Positions 52,227-60,270 of a stretch of 64,000 nt of DNA are shown here, piece after piece. The translations under genes and the position numbers were made by a program. Below the pieces are notes generated by a model. It did not search any database, had not been told where the DNA came from, and worked only from the letters and a program-made list of their open reading frames with translations. Every line of letters starts with the position of its first letter. Position 1 is the first letter of the stretch. The stretch covers positions 1 through 64,000 of the forward strand of contig PMSQ01000115.1 in NCBI GenBank assembly GCA_003168355.1, given 5' to 3'. Source of the DNA: Acidobacteriaceae bacterium. Lineage in GTDB: Bacteria > Acidobacteriota > Terriglobia > Terriglobales > Acidobacteriaceae.

Positions 52227-53314
52227 CGCGCTGCTTGCTCGTAAATCTTCATCAGGTGTTGAGCTTGATGTGACAAGGTCAGCCCGTCGAGGATTGTCTG
52301 CCGGGCGGCGCGGCCGATTCGTGCGCGCAGTTGCGCATCGCCCAGCAGGACTTGCAGCCCCTGCACGAGTTCCTCCAGACCGTCCACCGGAATCAGCCAT
52401 CCATTGCTGGCGTGATCGATGACCTCGTCGATGCCTTGCCCCCGGCACGCGATTACAGGCTTGCCGCTGGCCATCGCTTCCAGATAAACACATCCGAGCC
52501 CTTCGTATCGGCTGGGCAAAACAAAAACTGTGCAGTCGCGCATGGCTTCAGCCACGCTGGCGCGGCTTTGCCGTCCTAGAAAGTGAACGTGATTGTTGAT
52601 CCCCAGATCTTGCGCCAGACTGGCAAACCGATCTCGATCCGCGCCTTCGCCGATAATGCGGCATTGCAAGCCGGGATGCGAATCCCTGACTCGGGCGAAG
52701 GCCCGGAGTACAAGTTCATGTCCTTTTCCTGCCAACAGATTTCCCACAATCAAAATTGCCGGCGCCTGGTCCGGCGTAGAACCTGGCGCAAACACATTGG
52801 GATCAGTACCGTTGTAGACGACCTCAGCCGTAACCCCCGCACCCATCACGTCGGTGAGCAATCGCTGCACCTTGTCGCTGATGCAGATCACTTTGCGTGC
52901 GCTTTCATAGACGCCCAGTGAAGCTTTGCGTCGCCATCCTGCGGCAAGCCCATCCTCGAAACATCTGTTGAAGACATCCAGACCATGAATAGTAACAACA
53001 AACGGAATGCCCAAACGCCGCGAAACAAATGCCGCAGCCTGCCCGCAAGGCAGCGCCGCATGGGCATGTATCAGATGAATCGGAGATTGCCGATGAAGGT
53101 GCCGGACTCTTCTCAGAAGAACTGCGCCCAGGAGCCTGCCAGCGCTCGACAGACCGAAGTTTCCGGGCAGTTGCGGGTAGCGAATCCATTGGGCGGGAGA
53201 CTTCTGGCTTGGCCTTCTGCGGGCATGATAAATGGAGTCGACGGCGATCACTGAAGATGCCACGCCATATTCGCTGAGCTGTCGAAGACTCTCCGCGATG
53301 AAGCAACCACTCAC
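52223..53314 (-). CDS. Glycosyltransferase family 4 (start uncertain, probably extends upstream)
   Basis: This GT-B enzyme has HLIHAHAALPCGQAAAFV, ISDKVQRLL, the donor domain (LLAGKGHELVLRAFARV) and the E-x7-E motif in SRYEGLGCVYLEAMASGKPV. The first canonical start is the GTG at 53314 (363 residues). It removes the first beta strand of the fold. The open frame upstream reads HVLTLTPFYPSAGDE directly before it, exactly what GT4 N-termini look like. Real translation therefore probably begins at a non-standard codon (CTG at 53386 or ATT at 53422). It is coupled to the GNAT gene downstream. Confidence 0.9.
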   Translation of the reverse strand: MSGCFIAESLRQLSEYGVASSVIAVDSIYHARRRPSQKSPAQWIRYPQLPGNFGLSSAGRLLGAVLLRRVRHLHRQSPIHLIHAHAALPCGQAAAFVSRRLGIPFVVTIHGLDVFNRCFEDGLAAGWRRKASLGVYESARKVICISDKVQRLLTDVMGAGVTAEVVYNGTDPNVFAPGSTPDQAPAILIVGNLLAGKGHELVLRAFARVRDSHPGLQCRIIGEGADRDRFASLAQDLGINNHVHFLGRQSRASVAEAMRDCTVFVLPSRYEGLGCVYLEAMASGKPVIACRGQGIDEVIDHASNGWLIPVDGLEELVQGLQVLLGDAQLRARIGRAARQTILDGLTLSHQAQHLMKIYEQAAR

Positions 53315-53430
53315 TTCGTCCCCAGCGGAGGGATAAAAGGGCGTGAGTGTAAGGACGTGTGGATTCGCGGCTATGTCTTTCTCCAGTAGGTTCCAGGTTC
53401 GAGCTGAGGCGGGATGCGCAATGTTTGGAG

Positions 53431-53718
53431 TTACCTGCTTTCAGTGGTCTCGGTGGAGCGCTCCAGAATGAGCTCCGCAAGGCCGGCGATGGTCACGAAA
53501 CGCGCATCCTGCATATCGCGATCGGAAAACTGCATGCTAAAACGCTGTTCGATCTCGGTTACAAATTCGACGACCTCCATCGAAGTGAGCCACCCCGCCT
53601 CGAAGTAGTCAATGTTGAGCAAAGATTCGCACGCTGGTTTGCCGATCTTTGCCCTGGCCGCGAACCAATCTGTAAGCCACTCCTGGACCTGGACTCTCAA
53701 ACTCTTCCTTCGCTCCAC
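53431..53718 (-). CDS. Free-standing acyl carrier protein
   Basis: This 95-residue protein has a four-helix carrier fold. The phosphopantetheine attachment Ser46 lies in YFEAGWLTSMEVVEFV, the W-[IL]-x-S variant found in FkbH/alanyl-carrier-like proteins. The acidic helix after it (VTEIEQRFSMQFSDRD) is typical. It should carry the acyl product of the AMP-dependent ligase at 54436. GTG start with AAGGTGAAGAG upstream, 10 bp after the cyclase stop. A dedicated phosphopantetheinyl transferase is not in the window. Confidence 0.88.
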   Translation of the reverse strand: MERRKSLRVQVQEWLTDWFAARAKIGKPACESLLNIDYFEAGWLTSMEVVEFVTEIEQRFSMQFSDRDMQDARFVTIAGLAELILERSTETTESR

Positions 53719-53727
53719 TGCTTCTCT

Positions 53728-54387
53728 TCACCTTTCAATTGCTACACAGCGCGCCGGGGAACCGTCGCATCCTTTCAACTTCAACGGCATCACGATGAGA
53801 TCCACTTCCAGTGCGGTCACGGCTTTTAGGTTCGCGAGGTACTCCACCAGCACCACTCCGGCGCCCAGCAGCACTTTGTGATTGGGAGAATCCTTGGCAG
53901 CTCCCCGCGAATGGGCTGGGTTATCCGGCGATGGCGTGTCCATGGCAATGAGCCGCACGCCCTTCTCAACCAGCCATTGCGCGGCATCTTCCGTGAGAAA
54001 GGGATATTCGTTATAAAACTTCATGTTGCCAAAATACTCGGACCAGCCGGTGCGCAAAATCAAGCGCTCCGGCACTTTTTCACCCAGTCTTTGCTTGAGA
54101 TCCGCAATGTCGATCTCTTGTAACGGCCGGCAGCCGGTGAAGTCCGCCATAGTGGCCGGCCCGATCAATACCTCCAGAGGAACTTCATCGATGGTCCTTC
54201 CGTTGGGAATGAAGTGGCGCGGCGCGTCCGCATGGGTGCCAATGTGCGTTCCCAGGACGAGCTTCCGAGTCTCGCGGCCTTCGATGCCGTGCCGGCCGAG
54301 AATCGTGACCTCGACCACGGGATGCCAGGGCGTGGGGAACGTCATCATGCCTTCTTCAATCGGCAATGAAAGGTCGATGATTTTCAT
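53728..54387 (-). CDS. Cyclase family metal-dependent hydrolase (kynurenine formamidase-like)
   Basis: This 219-residue protein starts MKIIDLSLPIEEGMMTFP. It has the metal-binding H-x3-H-x-D box in LGTHIGTHADAPRHF (His48, His52, Asp54) of the cyclase/KynB family. It probably opens or closes an amide or lactone ring by hydrolysis. The position between the acyl ligase and the carrier protein suggests it acts on the carrier-linked intermediate. ATG at 54387 is chosen because the upstream frame to 54435 overlaps non-homologous sequence. Confidence 0.9.
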   Translation of the reverse strand: MKIIDLSLPIEEGMMTFPTPWHPVVEVTILGRHGIEGRETRKLVLGTHIGTHADAPRHFIPNGRTIDEVPLEVLIGPATMADFTGCRPLQEIDIADLKQRLGEKVPERLILRTGWSEYFGNMKFYNEYPFLTEDAAQWLVEKGVRLIAMDTPSPDNPAHSRGAAKDSPNHKVLLGAGVVLVEYLANLKAVTALEVDLIVMPLKLKGCDGSPARCVAIER

Positions 54388-54435
54388 GCGTTTGTTTTTC
54401 CGAGATTTCCTGTGTGGATCTTCGGTACGGAGCAA

Positions 54436-56058
54436 TCAGCGGGTTACGCCCGCGCTCTCCGTGGCTTGGATCCGGGGAGTCGAGGTTGAACCCACTTGCA
54501 GCTTCTCCGCCACCAGTTCGCGAATGCGGGACTTCTGCACTTTGCCATTCGCCGTCCGGGGAAGCTCGTCAATCGCGATGTATCTGGCGGGTTGCTGATG
54601 CTGCGCCAGATTGCGTTTCGCATGCGCGACTACCGAATCCAGCATGGACTCGAGTTCCAAGCCTGCATCGAGTTTCAAGACAGCTACGACATCTTCGCCA
54701 TAGAGTTCGTGAGGAATACTCACCACGGCCACGTCCGCGATGCCGGGCACGTGCATCAGCGCTTCTTCGATGGCCGCAGGGCTGATATTCACACCTCCAC
54801 GAATAATGAGGTCTTTCTTGCGCCCGGTGATGAAGAGGGATGCGCGGTCGTCGAGATGGCCGACATCACCGCTCGGAAACCAGACTGCGGTATTCATTTC
54901 CAACAAGGCGCCGTCGGCGTCCAGGTAGCCAGCCATTAAGTCGGGCGTCAGGATTTCAACCTCTCCATCCGTGCCAACAGGAACGGGGTCTTCTTGATCG
55001 CTTACAACTCGAAGTTCGACTCCCGGCAACGCTTCTCCAACGTAACCACCTGCGCCGAAATCGCTTCGCGAACGGGCGGTGACAAACAGAGTCTCCGAGA
55101 GACCGTAATTCTCAATCAGCCGAACTCCATATCTGGCTTCAAACTCATCCTTTACCTTTAACGGAAGCGGAGCAAAGCCGACAAACGCGTGCCGCACCGA
55201 GCTGCGGCAAAACTCCTCGCCGGTGCGGCCGCGATCCATTCTCAACAGGATCGACAATACCGTGGGAGCGAGCCAAAGCGTATTGACCTGGTTGTTCTTC
55301 GCCTTGTCCCAAAAGTGCAGGCTCGATCGCGCATCGAACACATGATCCACCACAACGCTCGCGCCGCAGAGAAAAGGCAGCACAAGCAAGTTGTAGAAGC
55401 CACCCATGTAGGCCATCGAAAGGGTCAGATAAAACCGCGAATCCTGGTCGATGCGTTGAGCGCTCGCGAATGCCGCTGCGTTTCGAAGCATCCGTCCCAG
55501 CTTGTGTGCCAACCCCTTTGGTTTGGCGGAAGTACCTGACGTGTACATGATCACTACCAAGTCTTCGGCATTCGCCGTTTCGAGGGGGATGAAGTCGTTC
55601 ACCTCTGGGAGTGCATCAATCCTGATCTGGCCGGGACCGTTCAAGTCTTTGATTGCCTCCGGTGCCATGACCAACCGCAGCACATTCGCGTGAAAGCTCA
55701 TGATTGGATCCGCGGTATTGGCGCTCGCCACAATGAGCGCGGGCTTGCAACTTTCCAGGATGAATTGGACGTCGCCCTTGCTCAGCGCTGGATTGATGGG
55801 GACGATGACGGCTCCGAGATAAATGCAAGCGAAATACAGCACCGCGAGTTCGCAGCAATTCGGAATCATTATGCCGACGCGGTCGCCCTGGCGCACGCCT
55901 CGCCGGCGGAGTTCCGCAGCCAAAGCGCAGGCTTGCCGGTGAAACTCGCCGTAGGCGATTTCACGGTTGGTGATGGCATCGACCAGGAAGACCTGCTCAT
56001 GGCGGCGTGCAACAACATTCATGATCGTTTCGCGGATCGTCATTTCGCGGATCGTCAT
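54436..56058 (-). CDS. AMP-dependent acyl-CoA/acyl-carrier ligase
   Basis: This ANL-superfamily adenylating enzyme has 540 residues. It has the P-loop-like VVIMYTSGTSAKPKGLAHKL (near 172), ENYGLSETLFVTARS and WFPSGDVGHLDD motifs. Its hinge is GRKKDLIIRGG, and the C-terminal catalytic Lys lies in LPRTANGKVQKSRIRE. It should activate a carboxylic acid and load it on CoA or the neighbouring carrier protein. The N-terminus begins MTIREMTIRET because of a 15-bp tandem duplication (56028-56057), so the ATG at 56043 is a second possible start. It overlaps the upstream aldolase stop (ATGA). Confidence 0.93.
   Translation of the reverse strand: MTIREMTIRETIMNVVARRHEQVFLVDAITNREIAYGEFHRQACALAAELRRRGVRQGDRVGIMIPNCCELAVLYFACIYLGAVIVPINPALSKGDVQFILESCKPALIVASANTADPIMSFHANVLRLVMAPEAIKDLNGPGQIRIDALPEVNDFIPLETANAEDLVVIMYTSGTSAKPKGLAHKLGRMLRNAAAFASAQRIDQDSRFYLTLSMAYMGGFYNLLVLPFLCGASVVVDHVFDARSSLHFWDKAKNNQVNTLWLAPTVLSILLRMDRGRTGEEFCRSSVRHAFVGFAPLPLKVKDEFEARYGVRLIENYGLSETLFVTARSRSDFGAGGYVGEALPGVELRVVSDQEDPVPVGTDGEVEILTPDLMAGYLDADGALLEMNTAVWFPSGDVGHLDDRASLFITGRKKDLIIRGGVNISPAAIEEALMHVPGIADVAVVSIPHELYGEDVVAVLKLDAGLELESMLDSVVAHAKRNLAQHQQPARYIAIDELPRTANGKVQKSRIRELVAEKLQVGSTSTPRIQATESAGVTR
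56028..56057. repeat. 15-bp tandem duplication over a translation start
   Basis: The unit tttcgcggatcgtca is present twice in direct succession (56028-56042 and 56043-56057), covering the start of the acyl ligase gene. It encodes MTIRE twice, giving two equivalent ATG codons 15 bp apart. Confidence 0.9.
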
Positions 56059-57965
56059 TGCACCGCCAAGGGAAGGGGCTGAGCCGACTTCATTAGATTC
56101 GAGATGGCCACCCACCGGTCGATCTGGCCACGATAGGCCTGGTTGGGATCGAGCCGCAGAACCGCCCGGCCCGGAGTGTCCATCTCGAAGCGGGGAAAGT
56201 GGCCCGCCGTGATCACGACTGCTTCCGGCAACAGGAGCTGATCAATCGAAGTCGAATCCGCTCCGCTCGGGGGACAAAGAAGCAGCGCGACCGCGATCCC
56301 CAAATCGAAATGCATGCGGTCAGAAAAATCCGCCATCTGCCAACAGTTTGCGGGCGCGCCCGGGGGCAACTCTCCGTGGATCACAACGTTGTTGAAGGTC
56401 TCGCAGCAATGTTGCGCCAGGGTGGTACTCGGACTTCCGTAGATCATCATGCAGAAATCGCCGTAGCGCTGGGCTGTGGCCATCACAACTTCTTCCATGT
56501 AGCCGGCAAACAGCCGTTTCGAACGTACCGGCAGAATTCTCTCGGCACCCACAATTTCTTTCATGGACCCAGGCCACTCAGCGGCCCACGAGCCTCCGTC
56601 TTTATCGTTCAGAAATAACGGCACGCTATTGCCCGTCATTCTCAAGACCTGCTCCAGCATCTCGAACGAACCGTAGACCACTCTTCCGAGCACGACCGGA
56701 CCTTCGGCGAGCACCAGGTCCGGCAAAACCAGCTCTGGAGAAGGCGATTCCGAAGCAACCAGTTCCAGCACGGGACGGGCGCGGCGCTTGGCACACGTGA
56801 CGGTCATTCCGTCGACTAACGACTGCACCGCCGTAAGCGAACTGCTAATGCTGTGCGCGGAGATGCCCGGCGCCGAGAACGAAGTCAGCCCTTCGCGCGC
56901 TTTCCCTGGCGCCGCTTTCGGAAGGTTGCCGGCTACCCGGTTCAGGTCCTCTTCATTAAGATTAACGGGGTCAAGTTTGCCCATTGCAACCACCAACCTT
57001 CGCAGCTCGACTCCATGCTTGCGCGCCGCCGCTGCGACCCTGGGCAGGAACGAAGAATGAAACTGACTGCATCCCATCGCCACCGACATCATGTCGTAAA
57101 GTTGCATTTGCGACATCAGAGGACCCATGAATTCTTCAGCGGCATCCATCACATCGAAGAGATCGATTCCGGTTTCAATTCCAAGATTATTGAAGACCGC
57201 TACGGCGACTTCGGTGGGGACGTTGCCCGCGCTTCGGCCCAACCCATAGAGAGTGGTGTCGATAAACCTCGCGCCGCAACGAACAGCTTCCACGCTATTG
57301 GCAACGGCAAACTGCAAGTTGCTGTGCCCGTGGAAGCCTAATTCACACTCACATTGGTCACGCGCAGCGCTGATATATTTGTGCACGTCTTCCGGAAACA
57401 TGCTGCCAGTGGAGTCGACGCAGTAAACAATATCCGCTCCGGCGGCCGCGCCAGCTCTCGCCTTCTCGCCGAACGAATCGGGCGAGATGCCGTACGTTTT
57501 CATGAAATTCAGGCAAGGCTTCAGCCCTAATTCCTTGGCCAGGGTTAAGTAAGGGAAAGCGTCTTCGATTTCCGGAGCGCTGTAGCCGATGCGGACAAAA
57601 TCGAGGCCCGCTGCGCGCGCGGATTTCAGTTGGTCGGCCGTCCCGATGCCGGGAATGAAGAAACATCCGATCTGCGCGTTGGGCGCGGCCCGCTTCGCCG
57701 CTTCAATCAGCCGCTCATCCGAAGTCGGCATCCTACCTTTGCCGGCCTGCGCAGCACCTAATCCAACACCGTGACCCACTTCAATCCAGCGAAAACCAAG
57801 CCGTCCCAGCACGCCCGCCAGGATCGCAGTATCGTTCTCGGTGAACTTGAAATCGACCGCGTAACTTCCATCCCGTAGCGTACATTCGAGGATTTCCACT
57901 CGCCGTCCGGAAAGTCCTCGAGTCATTCCCTCATCTTTGGACCGAGACTGTCGTGGATCCCCCAT
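56055..57965 (-). CDS. HMGL-type aldolase with unknown C-terminal domain
   Basis: This 636-residue protein has an N-terminal HMGL/DRE-TIM aldolase domain (about 25-300). Visible residues are VEILECTLRDGSYAVDF, then GFHGHSNLQFAVANS (metal His pair) and IDTTLYGLGRSAGNVPTE. This class condenses or cleaves 2-oxo acids with acyl units, as in homocitrate synthase or 4-hydroxy-2-oxovalerate aldolase. The second half (about 310-636) has no recognisable fold, though GRVVYGSFEMLEQVLR and YGSPSTTLAQHCC are notable. GGAGAA lies upstream of the ATG at 57965. It is first in the acyl-chemistry set. Confidence 0.85.
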   Translation of the reverse strand: MGDPRQSRSKDEGMTRGLSGRRVEILECTLRDGSYAVDFKFTENDTAILAGVLGRLGFRWIEVGHGVGLGAAQAGKGRMPTSDERLIEAAKRAAPNAQIGCFFIPGIGTADQLKSARAAGLDFVRIGYSAPEIEDAFPYLTLAKELGLKPCLNFMKTYGISPDSFGEKARAGAAAGADIVYCVDSTGSMFPEDVHKYISAARDQCECELGFHGHSNLQFAVANSVEAVRCGARFIDTTLYGLGRSAGNVPTEVAVAVFNNLGIETGIDLFDVMDAAEEFMGPLMSQMQLYDMMSVAMGCSQFHSSFLPRVAAAARKHGVELRRLVVAMGKLDPVNLNEEDLNRVAGNLPKAAPGKAREGLTSFSAPGISAHSISSSLTAVQSLVDGMTVTCAKRRARPVLELVASESPSPELVLPDLVLAEGPVVLGRVVYGSFEMLEQVLRMTGNSVPLFLNDKDGGSWAAEWPGSMKEIVGAERILPVRSKRLFAGYMEEVVMATAQRYGDFCMMIYGSPSTTLAQHCCETFNNVVIHGELPPGAPANCWQMADFSDRMHFDLGIAVALLLCPPSGADSTSIDQLLLPEAVVITAGHFPRFEMDTPGRAVLRLDPNQAYRGQIDRWVAISNLMKSAQPLPLAVQ

Positions 57966-58029
57966 CCTGAGTTCTCCGGGACGCTGCAAATACCTTGACC
58001 GTTCAACTGATTTCGATGGAGCCAGTATA

Positions 58030-59172
58030 TTACGTTCTAGTCTTGGCGACTGCTTCTACCATTCCTGCAGCCCATGTCGCCGGAGAGTACGCCTCCACCC
58101 GTTCCCGGCTTTTGGCGCCCATTTTCGCGCGCAGTCCGGGGTCGCCAGCCAAGCGTGCCATGGCTGCGGCCAAGCGAGAGGGGTCGGAGGGCGCAACCAC
58201 AAATCCGTTACAACCATCCTGCACCAAGTCCAAGGCGCATCCCGCAACGCTTGTGACGATCACCGGCAAACTGCACGCCATAGCTTCGTTTACCACCAGA
58301 CCCCAAGGGTCACTGTGAGTTGGAAAAACAAAACAGTCTGCCAGAGCGTAGAGTTCGGGCAACTCTTCACGATGCGCAAAACCCAGGATTTGGATGGTCC
58401 CGGGTGAGATTTTTGAGGCTCGCTCCGCCAGTTCGCCGCGCCCGGAACCATCTCCAACAAATACTAAACCAACTAGCGAGCGGATCTTAGCGTCCAGTTG
58501 ACCGTATGCTTCCACAAGATCGAAGATTCCCTTAGGCTGCACCAACCGACCTACATAAAAGAAGTATCGCGAGGGTAGAGGAGGGCTGCCGCGCCGCTGG
58601 ACTCTGCCCTGCCGCGCTGCCTCAGCCAAACTCGAAAACAATGAAATATCAACCGCGTTGGGCGCGGTAAAGATTCTCTGGTCCGCGATCCCAAGATTCT
58701 TTAAGTAGTTCCAAGACGATCTTCCGGACACAACGAATCCGGTGCATAGATTGAGAAAGCGCCTCTTAATGAATTCCACGAAGCGATAGCCGCGCCGCCG
58801 GTCGAAAGCTGTACTTTCGGACCAGAGCAGCAATGGCACGCGATGAATTCTTGCCCAGTAAGCGGCTCGCCACGAGGCTAAGTAGTTATATCCGCCACAC
58901 AATACAACATCAGGCTTCATGCGGTTCAGGGCTGAACGCACTCCGCGATTGAGCAAGATGTTGTGTGCGCCGAGGCGTAGCCGCCGGGAGGGCAGCACAT
59001 CATACTGGAATTGAATTTCGTCTTTGTAAACTCGCCACTGACGCAGCGAGGGATCGTTCTCAGACAAAAAAACAACATGCAGATCAATTTCCGGCCGCTG
59101 CGCCAAGGCATTGAAAACAGGAATCCGGTACGGCGCAATGATCTCGGTAACGATTACAAGTTTAGGGATCAA
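58030..59172 (-). CDS. Glycosyltransferase family 4
   Basis: This 380-residue GT-B enzyme has the N-terminal LVIVTEIIAPYRIPVFNAL and DVVLCGGYNYLAS, and a donor-site region FYVGRLVQPKGIFDLVEA. The E-x7-E motif lies in HSDPWGLVVNEAMACSLPVI. It is similar to WbpY/mannosyltransferase-like enzymes of polysaccharide loci. TTG start with AGGAG 10 bp upstream. It is the first gene after the divergent FkbM gene, so its promoter lies in 59173-59427. Confidence 0.92.
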   Translation of the reverse strand: MIPKLVIVTEIIAPYRIPVFNALAQRPEIDLHVVFLSENDPSLRQWRVYKDEIQFQYDVLPSRRLRLGAHNILLNRGVRSALNRMKPDVVLCGGYNYLASWRAAYWARIHRVPLLLWSESTAFDRRRGYRFVEFIKRRFLNLCTGFVVSGRSSWNYLKNLGIADQRIFTAPNAVDISLFSSLAEAARQGRVQRRGSPPLPSRYFFYVGRLVQPKGIFDLVEAYGQLDAKIRSLVGLVFVGDGSGRGELAERASKISPGTIQILGFAHREELPELYALADCFVFPTHSDPWGLVVNEAMACSLPVIVTSVAGCALDLVQDGCNGFVVAPSDPSRLAAAMARLAGDPGLRAKMGAKSRERVEAYSPATWAAGMVEAVAKTRT

Positions 59173-59410
59173 GCAACAGACTCCTGGCAGAACTGCGAAT
59201 TGTGCGCTCGGTAACTTGAGTGCCCGAGCAACGGTCTTCGGCAGACGGGTGTGAGAGTGAGAACCTGTATGAGCACCGTTATTCGTTACCCTGGCAGAGA
59301 GTCATAGTACACGGCAGAGCCTTACGAAGCAGCCCTACCGCGAGACATACACGATTGCTTCTCCCAAGAGAAGCAGGCTTTGTACCAACCTGCAGCCCGA
59401 AGCACAGCCT

Positions 59411-59418
59411 GCTAGACT
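59411..59418 (+). promoter_or_regulatory. -10-like element directly before the FkbM gene
   Basis: The sequence gctagacttt carries TAGACT at 59413-59418, only 9 bp before the ATG at 59428. If used, the transcript would begin within a few bases of the start codon (nearly leaderless). A -35 element is not obvious. The rest of the 59173-59427 gap is a divergent intergenic region without genes. Confidence 0.35.
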
Positions 59419-59427
59419 TTAGGCGAC

Positions 59428-60243
59428 ATGGCCCTGAAAGATCTCGTCAAAGCGGCGATTCCTCACGGAATCTGCGAGTACTCCGTCCGCCGGCACGACT
59501 ATATGCGCCTTGGAATCAGCGCGCAGCAGGCTAGCTGGATCGCGCTCTCGCACCGTCAATACCAGAATTTTTGCGACGCGAGACTGAATCTTGTGCCCAG
59601 GTCCATCCTTACATCGTTGCGGACTTGTGTCGATGCCGGAGCCAATGCGGGTAATTGGACGCAGGCCTTGCTCGACCGGTTCCGGCCCGAACGTGTTATC
59701 GCGGTTGAGTGTGAACCCCGGATGGTGGGTCCGCTGAAAACAAGATTTGGAACCCTCCCCTCGGTCACAGTGATCGATGCCGCCCTCGCCGATCGTGAGG
59801 GATCGGCAACGTTTAATCAACTCAGGCATTCGGCCGGCTCGTCGCTGCTGAGGCCCCGAGCCGACGTCATCAAACAATTTGCGGCGAACTCCTGGGATTT
59901 GATCGGAACCGTGGATGTGCGCAAGATCAGTTATGACCAACTGGTCGCCGGCGAGGATGAAATAAGTATCTTGAAGCTCGACATTCAGGGTGCTGAGATG
60001 GGGGTTCTTTCCAATTCGCAGGCAGGACTCCAGAAGACAAAGTGCATCATCTTGGAGGTAACCTTCACGCCGCACTACGAAAATGACTCTGGATTTCCCG
60101 AACTTCACCAACTCATGGCCCGCAAAGGATTCGGACTCTACCAGCTTTCCTATCCTCCTTATCATCGCGGCGTCAGGATCCTGTATGCGGATGCGGTTTA
60201 TCTGCGGGAAGATTTTCTGCACGATCTGGCTCCAGAAAAATAG
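59428..60243 (+). CDS. FkbM family SAM-dependent methyltransferase
   Basis: This 271-residue methyltransferase contains the SAM-binding start CVDAGANAGNWTQALLDRF, the acidic VIAVECEPR strand end, ATFNQLRHSAGSS and the FkbM signature LKLDIQGAEMGVL. It should O-methylate a sugar of the polymer. It is the only biosynthetic gene in this part on the plus strand, between two leftward glycosyltransferase genes, so it is separately controlled. No strong RBS precedes the ATG, consistent with a nearly leaderless mRNA. Confidence 0.92.
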   Translation: MALKDLVKAAIPHGICEYSVRRHDYMRLGISAQQASWIALSHRQYQNFCDARLNLVPRSILTSLRTCVDAGANAGNWTQALLDRFRPERVIAVECEPRMVGPLKTRFGTLPSVTVIDAALADREGSATFNQLRHSAGSSLLRPRADVIKQFAANSWDLIGTVDVRKISYDQLVAGEDEISILKLDIQGAEMGVLSNSQAGLQKTKCIILEVTFTPHYENDSGFPELHQLMARKGFGLYQLSYPPYHRGVRILYADAVYLREDFLHDLAPEK

Positions 60244-60270
60244 CGGAATAATTTCGACGGTGTTTGATCC

